A stretch of 64,000 nucleotides of DNA from an uncultured Bacteroidales bacterium (GCA_937899245.1 CALDKB010000017.1:49009-113008); one strand, 5' to 3'. Shown: positions 1 to 9,259, numbered from the stretch's first letter. Translations and numbers: made by a program. Notes: generated from the letters alone by a model not told the origin.

Positions 1-501
1 TTTGAAAACAGGATAGACTCCAACTCAAACTTTGTTTTTGAGCCATGCGTTATTCTTGGTGTTGAAACATATCTTGTAAGCGACATATTATGTTTCAGGG
101 GCAATTTAGGAGGCCTCAGCGACGCCGTTTCAAAGCCAGGACTATTCTTACAGCTTGGGCTTAAGGTGAGACTATTCCAGGTTTACCGCAATTCACTGAG
201 CATTGGTGTCGGTTTCATGGGATATGGACACGAATGCTGGAATACATTGCCAAACTACGTAGAACAAAAAGGATGGGCGCCAAACGGAAAATGGGAATAT
301 TCAATCGGATATCTTGCAGATCTTGAATACGCTATTTTCCTAAACGACAAAAGCGACCTGATGTTCAATATATCTTACGGATACCAAAAAAAGACTTTTA
401 ATTTTTCCGTAGGATATAGATATTGGCTTTCTTCAATAATTAAGCATCCTATTAAATGTGGAAGCTGCCCATTTACAAAAACAAAACATTGGAACAAATA
501 A
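1..501 (+). CDS. C-terminal part of an outer-membrane beta-barrel protein (5' truncated by window edge)
   Basis: The reading frame is open from the first base, so only the C-terminal ~166 residues are present. They alternate hydrophobic and polar residues with many aromatics (for example FNISYGYQKKT and FNFSVGYRYW), the pattern of antiparallel beta-strands in an outer-membrane barrel. The last strand-like segment is followed by about 20 residues that do not look like barrel, which is unusual because barrels usually end at an aromatic. The stop lies two bases before the start of the acyl-CoA ligase gene, so the two are probably cotranscribed. The N-terminal domain and signal peptide lie outside the window, so no family can be named. 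Confidence 0.6.
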   Translation, partial: FENRIDSNSNFVFEPCVILGVETYLVSDILCFRGNLGGLSDAVSKPGLFLQLGLKVRLFQVYRNSLSIGVGFMGYGHECWNTLPNYVEQKGWAPNGKWEYSIGYLADLEYAIFLNDKSDLMFNISYGYQKKTFNFSVGYRYWLSSIIKHPIKCGSCPFTKTKHWNK

Positions 502-503
502 CA

Positions 504-2387
504 ATGGAAACACCAAAAAGAATTTTCGACATACTGGAGTGTTATAAAAACGAGCACAAGAACTTGCCGGTTGCATTGGCAAACAAGGAAAAAGGCCAGT
601 GGAAAAAATACACACCTGCAGATTACTATCAGTATTCCCACAAGCTAGCTTGCAGTCTATTGAAACTTGGGTTGCAAAAGGGCGACAAAGTTGCAAGCAT
701 ATCGCAAAATCTTCCGCAATGGAACATTACAGATATGGGGATTGCTCTTGCTGGAATTATTCATGTCCCTATTTATCCAACACTTAACAACGCCGAATTC
801 GAATATATATTCACACACTGCGAAGCAAAGGTAATCATTGTTTCAAATGCCAAGTTAGCGACAAAAGTCGCACAGGTAGTGGAAGCCATGAACAAGGACA
901 TACCAATATTCTGCTTCACGGAAAGCCCTGTTTCCAGAAACTGGGATTCACTCATTACTGACCTTACGAGCGAAGAAGAGGCAAAATATATGGTGCAAAT
1001 TGAGGAAAACAAGAGAACTATTTCACCAGAAGACCTATTTACAATAGTATACACATCTGGGACAACAGGCAATCCTAAGGGTGTAATGCTTTCACACAGG
1101 AACATTCTGTCCAATGCCACGGAAATAGAAAAACTTGTTCTCATCAACTATGGATGCAGAGCTTTAAGTTTCCTTCCTCTTTGCCACATTTACGAACGTA
1201 TGATGAACTACGTTTACCAAATAAAAGGAATTGAAATATATTATGCCGAAAGTCTTGGCACAATAATAAACGACATTCAGGACATAAAGCCACAGATATT
1301 CAATTCGGTACCAAGAGTACTCGAAAAATTCTACGACAAAATTACAGCCAAGGGCAAGGATTTAAAGAAGCTACAACGCAAGATATTCAACTGGTCTGTT
1401 GAACTGGGCAAAAATTTTGCCGACAACGGACAGAACTCGTGGTGGTACAACTTTAGGCTCAAAATTGCACGTCAGCTTGTGTTCAAGCAATGGCAGGCTG
1501 CCTTTGGCGGAAAAATCGTTGTTATCGTATCGGGCGGCAGTGCTCTTAGCACCGACCTGGCACGACTATTTGCTGCCGCAGGACTAAAAATCAGCGACGG
1601 ATACGGTCTAACTGAAACTTCTCCGGTTATCGGTGTTAACAATATTCCTTGGACAGATTCCCGAATCGGAACAATTGGTCCTGTCCTTAAGGGCGTAACA
1701 GTAAAGATAAACGACGATGGTGAAATTCTTGTAAAAGGTCCTAATGTAATGATGGGCTACTACAAGAACGAAGAAGAAACAAGAAATGCCATCGACGAAG
1801 AAGGCTGGTTCCATACCGGAGATATCGGCGAAATAATTGATGGCAAATTCCTTAAGATTACCGATAGAAAGAAAGAAATTTTCAAAATGTCGAATGGCAA
1901 ATATATTGCTCCTCAACAAATTGAAAACAAGCTTAAGTCTTCAATGCTGATAGAACAGGCAATGGTTATCGGCGAGAATGAAAAATTCGCCAGCGCCATC
2001 ATATCGCCAAACTTCAACCATCTTCATTTCTACGCACTAAAGCATAAGATACATTTCAGAGACAATGCCGAACTTATCACAAATGCACAAGTCCTCAAGA
2101 AATTCCAGGAAGAAATCGAAGATATAAACAAGACACTTAGCGAATACGAATGTATCAAACGCTTCAGACTTGTAGTTGAAGAATGGTCGCCGACATCAGG
2201 AGAACTTTCGCCAACACTAAAGCTGAAAAGAAACGTAATAAAAAAGAAATACAGTTCGCTAATGAATGAGATTTACGGGCATAGCGACGAAACGCAAAAA
2301 AACATGCTTGACAACTTGGAAAAGAAAATCTCACACGGGTTCAAAAAGCTCAAGGACATTGGCAATACAAAACTATTCAACGAATAG
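504..2387 (+). CDS. Long-chain fatty acid--CoA ligase (AMP-forming), FadD type
   Basis: Activates fatty acids to acyl-CoA through an acyl-adenylate. The 627-residue protein has the full set of ANL-superfamily motifs: the P-loop YTSGTTGNPKGVML near residue 185, GYGLTETSP in the middle, TGDIGEI, and DRKKEIFKMSNGKYI toward the C-terminus, whose lysines belong to the mobile C-terminal domain. Length fits the cytosolic long-chain acyl-CoA synthetase branch common in Bacteroidota. An ATG 16 codons upstream exists, but METPKRIFDIL is the typical family N-terminus and avoids a long overlap with the preceding gene. Five bases separate its stop from the methyltransferase gene. Chain-length specificity cannot be read from sequence. 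Confidence 0.92.
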   Translation: METPKRIFDILECYKNEHKNLPVALANKEKGQWKKYTPADYYQYSHKLACSLLKLGLQKGDKVASISQNLPQWNITDMGIALAGIIHVPIYPTLNNAEFEYIFTHCEAKVIIVSNAKLATKVAQVVEAMNKDIPIFCFTESPVSRNWDSLITDLTSEEEAKYMVQIEENKRTISPEDLFTIVYTSGTTGNPKGVMLSHRNILSNATEIEKLVLINYGCRALSFLPLCHIYERMMNYVYQIKGIEIYYAESLGTIINDIQDIKPQIFNSVPRVLEKFYDKITAKGKDLKKLQRKIFNWSVELGKNFADNGQNSWWYNFRLKIARQLVFKQWQAAFGGKIVVIVSGGSALSTDLARLFAAAGLKISDGYGLTETSPVIGVNNIPWTDSRIGTIGPVLKGVTVKINDDGEILVKGPNVMMGYYKNEEETRNAIDEEGWFHTGDIGEIIDGKFLKITDRKKEIFKMSNGKYIAPQQIENKLKSSMLIEQAMVIGENEKFASAIISPNFNHLHFYALKHKIHFRDNAELITNAQVLKKFQEEIEDINKTLSEYECIKRFRLVVEEWSPTSGELSPTLKLKRNVIKKKYSSLMNEIYGHSDETQKNMLDNLEKKISHGFKKLKDIGNTKLFNE

Positions 2388-2392
2388 CAAAA

Positions 2393-3559
2393 ATGAAGAA
2401 CGAATTCATCGCAAAAATCAACGAGAGCATCAGCAACAATACTTTCGTCAAGATAACATTCTCATCCCCACTGCAAAAAAACGCAGAAATCAAGAACATA
2501 TACATCAAACAGGTCGAGATTAAAGGAGAACGCAAACTCAGCTATACATACAGATACCAGAAACGCGATATAGTAAAGAATTACTCCATTCAGGAAAGTA
2601 TAGCCTGCATTGCCGACCATATCAACAACTATAGGTTTGCCACTCTTTTCACAACGAAAGAAGATATTATTTTACAGCATAACGGAGACCATCTCAAACT
2701 AAAATCGCAGGACGCAAGCATAAAGGAAGTTCCTTCGTTAAGCCACGACCGTGAAAAAAAACATAAAATAGAATCAGACGACAGCAAGAAATACTTGAAT
2801 TTACTTGGAATCACGGACAAGAACGGAAACGTCAACCCTAAATCTCAAGACAAATTCAAGCAAATCACGCACTATATTGAAATTCTCAGCAGTCTCATCG
2901 ACAAGCTACCGGCAGACAAGGAAATAAAAGTCGCCGACATGGGAAGCGGCAAGGGTTATCTAACGTTTGCACTTTACGACTACCTTGTAAATACGCTAAG
3001 ACTAAAGGCAGATGTCACCGGCGTTGAAATTCGTCCCGACATGGTTGAACTTTGCAACAAATATGCTGCAGAATCGGCTTTCGACAATCTACACTTTGCG
3101 AAAAGTACAATTGACGACTACACAGTGGATTCTCTTGACATTCTTATTGCCCTCCACGCATGCAACACAGCCACCGACGACGCAATAGTAAAAGGAGTTA
3201 ATGCAGGAGCACAGATTATAGTCACAGCCCCCTGCTGCCAGCACCAAGTTCGCGAAGAGATGGAAAAAGGAAAACCTTCGGAGATTGTCGCACCGATTAT
3301 CAGGCACGGAATCTTTATGGAGCGTCAGGCCGAACTCATTACCGACAGCATCCGGGTGCTATTCCTTCAGTATTTTGGATATAAGACAAAGGTTGTCGAA
3401 TTTATTTCCGATGCTCACACCCACAAGAATGTCATGATAATTGCAACTAAAGCATCAACGACGAAGGAACAGAAATCTGCAATCCTAAAGCAACTTGACG
3501 ATTTGAAGGCATTCTTCGGAATCAAGAATCACTATATAGAAACAAAATGGCAGAAATAA
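2393..3559 (+). CDS. Class I SAM-dependent methyltransferase (Methyltransf_32-like)
   Basis: The C-terminal two thirds of this 388-residue protein form a Rossmann methyltransferase: motif I VADMGSGKGYLTFALYDYL near residue 182, an acidic residue ending strand 2 (GVEIRPD), and then LHACNTATDDAI and APCCQHQ. The ALHAC...PCC signature is that of the PF13679-like family, whose substrates are mostly unknown. The N-terminal ~130 residues are polar and without a motif I recognise. The gene follows the acyl-CoA ligase after 5 bases and overlaps the flavodoxin gene by 13 bases in another frame, so translation of the two is probably linked. Target (RNA, protein or small molecule) is not predictable here. 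Confidence 0.8.
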   Translation: MKNEFIAKINESISNNTFVKITFSSPLQKNAEIKNIYIKQVEIKGERKLSYTYRYQKRDIVKNYSIQESIACIADHINNYRFATLFTTKEDIILQHNGDHLKLKSQDASIKEVPSLSHDREKKHKIESDDSKKYLNLLGITDKNGNVNPKSQDKFKQITHYIEILSSLIDKLPADKEIKVADMGSGKGYLTFALYDYLVNTLRLKADVTGVEIRPDMVELCNKYAAESAFDNLHFAKSTIDDYTVDSLDILIALHACNTATDDAIVKGVNAGAQIIVTAPCCQHQVREEMEKGKPSEIVAPIIRHGIFMERQAELITDSIRVLFLQYFGYKTKVVEFISDAHTHKNVMIIATKASTTKEQKSAILKQLDDLKAFFGIKNHYIETKWQK

Positions 3560-4071
3560 AAGCAATAGTATACGAATCGAATACCGGTTATACGAAACAA
3601 TATGCCGAAATGCTATCTGCCGCTACGGGATTGCCAGCAATCTCCACAATTGAAAAGACATTGTTCGGCAAACGCGACGCCGTTATCTTTATGGGCTGGA
3701 TATGTGCGGGAAAGATAAACGGACTGAGACTTGCAAAAGTAAAATACAATCCTATGATAATTGTTGGCGTTGGAATGACACGCCCCAGCAATGAATATGC
3801 TTTCGACATCGCCATGCAAAATAATATCGACGGATTGTTCTTCTATCTGCAGGGAGGAATCCACAGGGAACGACTAAAAGGTTTTTACAAACTCATGTTC
3901 AAAGCATATACACGGCCTTACCTTCGAAAATCAGAAAATGGCAAATCGCAACTGAGCAAAGATGAAATTGAACTTGTTGATACTATAAAGAACGGAAATT
4001 CATTCGTAAAAGCAGAAAATCTAACCCCTATTATCGAAAAGTACGAAGAACTTAAAAACAATCAGCTTTAA
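3547..4071 (+). CDS. Flavodoxin-like domain protein
   Basis: The start YESNTGYTKQYAEML is a flavodoxin phosphate-binding loop (the consensus is S/T-x-T-G-x-T), which holds the FMN phosphate. The protein of 174 residues continues with VIFMGWICAGKI, matching the FMN isoalloxazine-binding segment of short flavodoxin-domain proteins. It probably carries electrons or acts as a small FMN oxidoreductase in the cytosol; it resembles the Flavodoxin_5 (HemG-like) group, but I see no evidence for haem synthesis nearby. The overlap with the upstream methyltransferase gene suggests the two proteins work together. It is the last gene of this operon. Confidence 0.7.
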   Translation: MAEIKAIVYESNTGYTKQYAEMLSAATGLPAISTIEKTLFGKRDAVIFMGWICAGKINGLRLAKVKYNPMIIVGVGMTRPSNEYAFDIAMQNNIDGLFFYLQGGIHRERLKGFYKLMFKAYTRPYLRKSENGKSQLSKDEIELVDTIKNGNSFVKAENLTPIIEKYEELKNNQL

Positions 4072-4117
4072 TAAGAATTTAAGATAATTGCCAGTCAATT
4101 ATTCCAAGAAAAAGCAC

Positions 4118-4125
4118 TACCTTTG
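4118..4125 (+). promoter_or_regulatory. Bacteroidota -7 promoter element upstream of the YitT gene
   Basis: TACCTTTG matches the TAnnTTTG consensus recognised by the primary sigma factor of Bacteroidota. It lies 56 bases before the ATG. A TTG-type -33 box at the usual 19-21 base distance is not evident. Confidence 0.5.
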
Positions 4126-4181
4126 CACTCTCAAATTCGGCATAGGCCGAAAATAGTTAACACATTTAAAATTAACGAATT

Positions 4182-5132
4182 ATGGCAAAGGAAAAAATCT
4201 TTTCAAAGCAGTGGTTCATTTCATATTCGCTCATTATCCTTGGCAGCTTGCTATTTGCTGTTGGCGATGTAATGTTCGTAAACCCTTATCTTATGGCTCC
4301 CGGTGGAACGTATGGTCTTTCAAACGTGCTTAACACTGTATGGCCTTGGAAAATCAGTTTCTACGCCATCTGCATGGATATTCCATTGCTTCTTATCGGA
4401 ACTTGGATCCTTGGTCCAAAATTCGGAATCAAGACTATAGTGTCGACTATTTTCATCTTTGTCTTCACATTTCTTCTTGAAATGCTTTGGGGATACAACC
4501 CTGTTATTCACGACGGAGCAATACTACAGGCCCCTATCGAAGGCATCAACATGGTAGAAATTCCAGGAAATGGTGGCTACTTTGTTCCAGACTATTTCCT
4601 TAATACTGTTCTTGCCGGCATTATATACGGACTTGCAATAGGCCTTGTCTTCAAATCGGGAGCAACCTCCGGCGGCAGCGACATCATCTCAATGATACTT
4701 CACAAGTACACTAAGATTTCTCTAGGAACATTAGTCCTTATTGTAGACAGCTGCATAACACTCACCACTCTCATAGCTTTTGGTGACATTCGCCTGCCTA
4801 TTTATTCAATACTTCTTATCTTCATCGAAAGCAAAGTTATCGACCTTGTCGTTGACGGACTCAAGAGCTTCAAGACTGTATTCATTATTACCGACGAGAT
4901 GACAGCCGTACGCGACTATGTCGTAAACGAACTTGAACGTGGCGGAACATGCATTACCGGCGAAGGATTATACAAAGGCGCAGAACGCAAGATGATCTAT
5001 GTTACACTTGACCGTACTGACCTTATCAAACTAAAAGACAAACTTCCGGAAATTGACCCGAAAGCATTCGTAAATATTGTAGATAGTGCTGAAATTCTTG
5101 GACTTGGCTTCAAGTCGATGACCAAGGACTAA
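4182..5132 (+). CDS. YitT family membrane protein (YitT_membrane plus DUF2179)
   Basis: A 316-residue protein with five or six hydrophobic segments in the first ~215 residues, including the family's SGATSGGSDIISMIL signature, followed by a soluble C-terminal DUF2179 domain (about 235-300) with KTVFIITDE and RGGTCITGEGLYKG. The family sits in the inner membrane; its function is unknown. The small cytosolic domain has been suggested to sense a ligand, but that is not established. It has its own -7 element and is followed after 8 bases by a lipoprotein hydrolase gene. Confidence 0.88.
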   Translation: MAKEKIFSKQWFISYSLIILGSLLFAVGDVMFVNPYLMAPGGTYGLSNVLNTVWPWKISFYAICMDIPLLLIGTWILGPKFGIKTIVSTIFIFVFTFLLEMLWGYNPVIHDGAILQAPIEGINMVEIPGNGGYFVPDYFLNTVLAGIIYGLAIGLVFKSGATSGGSDIISMILHKYTKISLGTLVLIVDSCITLTTLIAFGDIRLPIYSILLIFIESKVIDLVVDGLKSFKTVFIITDEMTAVRDYVVNELERGGTCITGEGLYKGAERKMIYVTLDRTDLIKLKDKLPEIDPKAFVNIVDSAEILGLGFKSMTKD

Positions 5133-5140
5133 TAATTTTT

Positions 5141-6013
5141 ATGACGGTTATCGCCTTTATATTACTAGCATTACTTTTAGTGTCGTGCGGACCAACAACA
5201 ACCGACGACATCGACTCTTGCTATGCTAATATTGATGGGACAAAAATCCATTACAAATCGTGTGGCGACGGCGAGAAAACGATAGTCTTCGTCCATGGTT
5301 TTGGATGCAACATGAATGCATGGGATTATCAAGTAAAAGACCTAAGCAAAGACTACAAGCTAGTTTTCATTGACCTTCCAGGATACGGGAAAAGCGACAA
5401 ACCAGAAACAGAATACAACCTTGACTTCTTTGCAAAAGCTGTCAAAACTGTTACAGACGACCTGAACATTGAAAAAGCGGTTTTTGTCGGACATAGTCTT
5501 GGAACACCCATTTGCCGCCAGGTATACTTCAACTATCCAGAAAAGGTTGCAGCTTTATGCGACGTTGACGGTGTTTATTGCTTCTATCCTACCGACACTA
5601 TTTTTACCGAAGCATACGAGGCCTCGCTTCATGATTTTACTAATCTTTTCAAAGGGGAAGACTACAAGCATAATATGATTCAATTTGTGAAGTCATTAAG
5701 CTATGTTACAACACCTAAGGAAGTTTGCGAATATGCCATGAACACGATGCCAGAAACACCACAGGACATTGCATATAGCACCATGAGCAATCTGATAAGC
5801 AGAAAATACTGGACTGGGCAACAAATTTCTATTCCAACTCTTATTTTCTGCACTCAGAATTCAGATCTTCCTCCAGATAATTACGAGAAAATGGGAAGCC
5901 TATATTCCGACATGGAATACTTGGAATTTAACGACATTGGCCACTTCATCATGATGGAAAATCCAAATCTTTTCAATGGCAAACTGAAAGAATGGATTGA
6001 TAGTCTCCAATAA
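5141..6013 (+). CDS. Alpha/beta hydrolase fold lipoprotein
   Basis: Sequence shows a lipobox LLVSC at residues 12-16, an oxyanion motif HGFGCNMNAW, the nucleophile elbow GHSLG (Ser near residue 119) and a late catalytic histidine in DIGHFIM, so the triad looks intact. The order matches carboxylesterase, haloperoxidase-like or epoxide hydrolase-like members. The substrate is not predictable. The signal peptide n-region MTVIAF has no Lys or Arg, which is atypical for Sec export, yet no better upstream start exists in frame. Eight bases separate it from the YitT gene. It converges with the GH97 gene after 13 bases. Confidence 0.8.
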   Translation: MTVIAFILLALLLVSCGPTTTDDIDSCYANIDGTKIHYKSCGDGEKTIVFVHGFGCNMNAWDYQVKDLSKDYKLVFIDLPGYGKSDKPETEYNLDFFAKAVKTVTDDLNIEKAVFVGHSLGTPICRQVYFNYPEKVAALCDVDGVYCFYPTDTIFTEAYEASLHDFTNLFKGEDYKHNMIQFVKSLSYVTTPKEVCEYAMNTMPETPQDIAYSTMSNLISRKYWTGQQISIPTLIFCTQNSDLPPDNYEKMGSLYSDMEYLEFNDIGHFIMMENPNLFNGKLKEWIDSLQ

Positions 6014-6026
6014 CTAATATGAAATT

Positions 6027-8036
6027 CTAATATTTTTTGAAAACAACAGCCACTCCACCACCAGCAGCCATTTTCACAGACAACGAATCTACACAAGATA
6101 CCTTTTTTGTGGTAATCTTGTACGATGTCGGATTTGTCTTCCAGTCTGCATCATCGCCATCTGCATAAATCGTAGCTTCGTATTCCGTTTCCTCAACAAG
6201 AAAATCCAGAGGGATTGTCAAGCTTCTGGCATTCTCGTCTGTGGCGACACCGAGGAAAAATGTTTCTCCAGCACGACGTGCAACAGCAATATAGTCGCCA
6301 ATTTCACCATCGACAGCCGCCGACCAATCACAATCCGGATTAAAGTCGCGGAAAAACTGGAAAGCCGGATGACCCTCATAATTCTCTATCAAGTCAGATG
6401 CCATCTGCAATGGTGAATATAAAATTACCCAATTGGCGAGCTGCTTTGCCAGTGTAGTATTTACACGGCATTCCCTGCTGTCCTTTTGATTCCACTGCCT
6501 GCAATTAGGGTTATCCATAATACTATCGAAAAGAATGTCGAATGTTCCTGGCGTATAGTCCATAGGTCCTGCCAATAAGCGCGTAAATGGCAATATCACA
6601 TGATGTTCGGGCTTGTTACCATCGCTCCATGCGTTCCATTCCATTCCTCTGGCACCCTCACGCGTCATCATATTCGGATATGTACGACGTATGCCAGTCT
6701 CCTTTATCGGTTCATGAACATCAAGCATCATGTGATATTTTGCAGCAGTTTCGACCACTTTCCTATAATGCCGTACAGAATATTGGCAATGATGATTATA
6801 ACCATTGGGAATTCCGCCTGCATAACCTGTCTTAACTGCCGTATACCCTTTTGACGCACACCAAGAATATGCAGAATCAAGTTGACGCTCGTAATTTGGG
6901 ATATTACCACCAGTCTCATGATGGCAGATAACTTGTACACCTTTGCTTTGTGCGTATGACAAAACATCGTCGACATCAAAATCAGATGCGGCTTGGGTAA
7001 AGTCGAAACTCTGCTGTCCGCCCCAAGTCTCCCAACCTGCATTCCAACCCTCGAAAAGTACGGCTTGTATGTTGTTTTCTGAAGCAAAATCAATATACTT
7101 TTTTGCATTCGATGTCGTAGCCCCATGACGTGAATCAACCGTCCACGAATTAATACCCAGATGCATCCCCCACCAGATTCCAACATATTTTATCGGATGA
7201 ATCCAATCTACATCAGAAAGTTTACAAGGCTCATTCAAGTTCAGAATCAACGACGAGTTTACAAGATCGACCGCCCTGTGCCCTATTTGAACTATTCGCC
7301 ATGGAGTAATAAATTTCGATGCGACAACAGCCTTACTTCCGTCGGGCAACGGAGCTAGTGTTGCCTTGTATGACAAACTATCCTGCTGATACAATGCCAT
7401 TTCAGGAAAATCAGTAAGTGCAGCCTCGTGAATACTGCCATACACTCCGTTTTCGGTCCTGAAAGTCATAGGTGTATTTGCATTGTCGATTTTCGACATT
7501 GGTATAGTCCTGTATTCCAGCTCATATGTATCCCATGCCGCATATATGGCCCATGCCATACCATCATCTGCAAAATGGAATGTTGTAAGTTCGTCTGTAA
7601 TACGAATGGAATCAGCACGTTGTGGAATTTCATATTCATAACGGAAACCAAAGCCATCATCAAACACGCGCATTCTCAAGACCAAACTAATGCCATAAAT
7701 ATTTGCCATCGACACAGCAAGCTCGTTATGATTATCACGGATTATTTTGTTTTCGCCCCAAGGTTGCGTCCATGTGGAATCGACAGTCGACGTCAATAAA
7801 GAGGAAATCTCAAAACCACTGCTTAACACAAGAGAGTCCGCTGTGCAAAAGCCAATATTTTCAATCTTCATAAAGAGCGAATCGTCGACACATATATCAA
7901 TTTGCGGGCGACCTTCGGTATCAAGACTAAGATAAGACTTTATCCTTCCGTCTGGAGATTCAACCATATTATCGAAATCGCTACAACTACAAAATACAAA
8001 AGCAATTATTACAAAAACGGCGTATATCTTTTTCAT
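6027..8036 (-). CDS. Glycoside hydrolase family 97 lipoprotein (alpha-glucosidase/alpha-galactosidase type)
   Basis: Full-length GH97 (669 residues from the chosen start) with a lipobox FCSC near residue 17, an N-terminal beta-sandwich, the barrel beginning near VGIWWGMHLG, and the segment LDVHEPIKETGIRRTYPN near residue 440. GH97 contains inverting enzymes of the SusB type and retaining ones; the Glu in DVHE aligns by position with a SusB base, while the Asp three residues before it could serve as the retaining nucleophile, so the mechanism stays open. Six residues upstream another ATG exists, but it lies inside the -7 promoter element. Probably acts on alpha-linked oligosaccharides in the periplasm or at the cell surface. 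No SusC/SusD pair is nearby. Confidence 0.93.
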   Translation of the reverse strand: MKKIYAVFVIIAFVFCSCSDFDNMVESPDGRIKSYLSLDTEGRPQIDICVDDSLFMKIENIGFCTADSLVLSSGFEISSLLTSTVDSTWTQPWGENKIIRDNHNELAVSMANIYGISLVLRMRVFDDGFGFRYEYEIPQRADSIRITDELTTFHFADDGMAWAIYAAWDTYELEYRTIPMSKIDNANTPMTFRTENGVYGSIHEAALTDFPEMALYQQDSLSYKATLAPLPDGSKAVVASKFITPWRIVQIGHRAVDLVNSSLILNLNEPCKLSDVDWIHPIKYVGIWWGMHLGINSWTVDSRHGATTSNAKKYIDFASENNIQAVLFEGWNAGWETWGGQQSFDFTQAASDFDVDDVLSYAQSKGVQVICHHETGGNIPNYERQLDSAYSWCASKGYTAVKTGYAGGIPNGYNHHCQYSVRHYRKVVETAAKYHMMLDVHEPIKETGIRRTYPNMMTREGARGMEWNAWSDGNKPEHHVILPFTRLLAGPMDYTPGTFDILFDSIMDNPNCRQWNQKDSRECRVNTTLAKQLANWVILYSPLQMASDLIENYEGHPAFQFFRDFNPDCDWSAAVDGEIGDYIAVARRAGETFFLGVATDENARSLTIPLDFLVEETEYEATIYADGDDADWKTNPTSYKITTKKVSCVDSLSVKMAAGGGVAVVFKKY

Positions 8037-8051
8037 ACAATATATTTCTTT

Positions 8052-8059
8052 CAAAAATA
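8052..8059 (-). promoter_or_regulatory. -7 promoter element of the GH97 gene
   Basis: Read on the minus strand, TATTTTTG matches TAnnTTTG and lies 15 bases before the chosen ATG. A TTGA lies about 20 bases further upstream as a weak -33 box. This element decides the GH97 start. Confidence 0.5.
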
Positions 8060-8093
8060 ACTTTTAATTAAAGATAATCTCAACTTATAATAG

Positions 8094-8101
8094 TAAATTT
8101 G
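8094..8101 (+). promoter_or_regulatory. -7 promoter element of the chromate-transporter pair
   Basis: TAAATTTG matches TAnnTTTG and lies 19 bases before the ATG of the first transporter gene, back-to-back with the GH97 promoter. Confidence 0.5.
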
Positions 8102-8120
8102 CCTCGCAAAAATAATAGTT

Positions 8121-8672
8121 ATGCCCAAACTATACCAACTTTTCTGGTCATTCTTCAAGATAGGCACTTTCACGATTGGAGGCGGTTTTGCAATGATTCC
8201 GCTTATGGAAAGGGAAATTGTCGACAAGCATCATTGGCTAGAAAAGGAAGAGTTTATGGACATAATGTCGCTGGCACAAGCTTTACCAGGCGTTTTTGCA
8301 GTTAACATGGCGACGAATGTAGGTTTCCGCCTGCGTGGTATTAAAGGATCTGTTTTTTCCGTTGTCGGCAATGTTCTTGTTCCGATATTTATCATCCTTG
8401 CACTAGCAATATTTTTCCGCCAATTCAGCGACAATCCTATTGTAGAAAGCGTTTTCAAAGGAATTCGCCCTGCAGTTGTAGCCCTCATCGCTGCTCCTGT
8501 GTTTAAGATGGCCAAGACTGCAAAAATTACATGGCGCAATTTCTGGATTCCTATTGTTGCCACTGCATTAATATGGTTTTTCGGTGTATCGCCAATAATC
8601 GTAATTCTAGTTGCCGGCCTTGGTGGCTTTATCTACGGCAAAATCAAAGGAAGAAAGGAGGCAAAGAAATGA
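8121..8672 (+). CDS. Chromate transporter (CHR domain), first half-gene
   Basis: A 183-residue membrane protein with the CHR signatures FFKIGTFTIGGGFAMIPL and LAQALPGVFAVNMATNVG, corresponding to the N-terminal half of long ChrA proteins. Short-chain CHR proteins occur as pairs that assemble with opposite topology in the inner membrane; members export chromate by ion exchange, but many homologues have unknown anions as natural substrates. The stop overlaps the start of the second half-gene (ATGA), so the pair is translationally coupled. Confidence 0.88.
   Translation: MPKLYQLFWSFFKIGTFTIGGGFAMIPLMEREIVDKHHWLEKEEFMDIMSLAQALPGVFAVNMATNVGFRLRGIKGSVFSVVGNVLVPIFIILALAIFFRQFSDNPIVESVFKGIRPAVVALIAAPVFKMAKTAKITWRNFWIPIVATALIWFFGVSPIIVILVAGLGGFIYGKIKGRKEAKK
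8654..8661 (+). promoter_or_regulatory. Unusually strong Shine-Dalgarno sequence before the second CHR gene
   Basis: AAAGGAGG sits 7 bases before the ATG, a textbook anti-SD match. Most genes in this window have no such site. Because it lies within codons for Lys-Gly-Arg-Lys-Glu of the first half-gene it may be coincidental, but it supports the ATG at 8669 over an earlier one at 8531. Confidence 0.45.
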
Positions 8673-9259
8673 TTTTCTGGAAATTGTTCTACACCTTCCT
8701 AAAAATTGGAATCTTCACTTTTGGAGGCGGCTACGCAATGGTATCGCTTATACAGAACGATGTCGTTGTCGAAAATCAATGGATGACAGCACAAGAATTT
8801 ACAGACATTCTAGCCATCAGCCAGATGACACCAGGTCCAATCGGCATAAACACTGCCACATACGCAGGATATACGGCTGTCGTTAATGCAGGTTTTTCAC
8901 CAGCAATGGGCATTCTCGGAGCATTTTTAGCATCGTTTTCGGTAATTATGCTACCATTTGTACTAATGCTCATCGTTACACGGTACCTTATGAAGCACAA
9001 GGGCAACAAAAACGTCGAGAACGTTTTCTCAATGCTTCGAATTACAGTTGTCGGACTTATTGCCGCTTCGGCACTATCGCTAAGTTCTGCTGAAAATTTC
9101 GGTTCCCCAAGCGATTCTTTATTCAGGTTTATTTTGAGTATTGCTATTTTTATTGGGGTCTTTATTGCATCTTACAAATTCAAGAAAAGTCCAATTTTGC
9201 TCATAATCATTTGTGGAGCAATAGGTTTTATTGCCTACGGATTACATGACATCATTTGA
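8669..9259 (+). CDS. Chromate transporter (CHR domain), second half-gene
   Basis: Partner of the preceding gene: 196 residues with FLKIGIFTFGGGYAMVSL and ISQMTPGPIGINTATYAGY, the C-terminal-half version of the CHR motifs, and about six hydrophobic segments. The longer open frame that starts at 8531 is rejected because its extra 46 residues are the out-of-frame reading of the first half-gene and resemble no transporter N-terminus. Overlap with the upstream stop by four bases and a good SD suggest equal synthesis of both subunits. Confidence 0.88.
   Translation: MIFWKLFYTFLKIGIFTFGGGYAMVSLIQNDVVVENQWMTAQEFTDILAISQMTPGPIGINTATYAGYTAVVNAGFSPAMGILGAFLASFSVIMLPFVLMLIVTRYLMKHKGNKNVENVFSMLRITVVGLIAASALSLSSAENFGSPSDSLFRFILSIAIFIGVFIASYKFKKSPILLIIICGAIGFIAYGLHDII

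Noticed and set aside
8531..8668. Upstream extension of the second CHR gene
   Set aside because: The 46 extra residues are the other-frame reading of the first half-gene; ATG at 8669 has the SD site and the family N-terminus.
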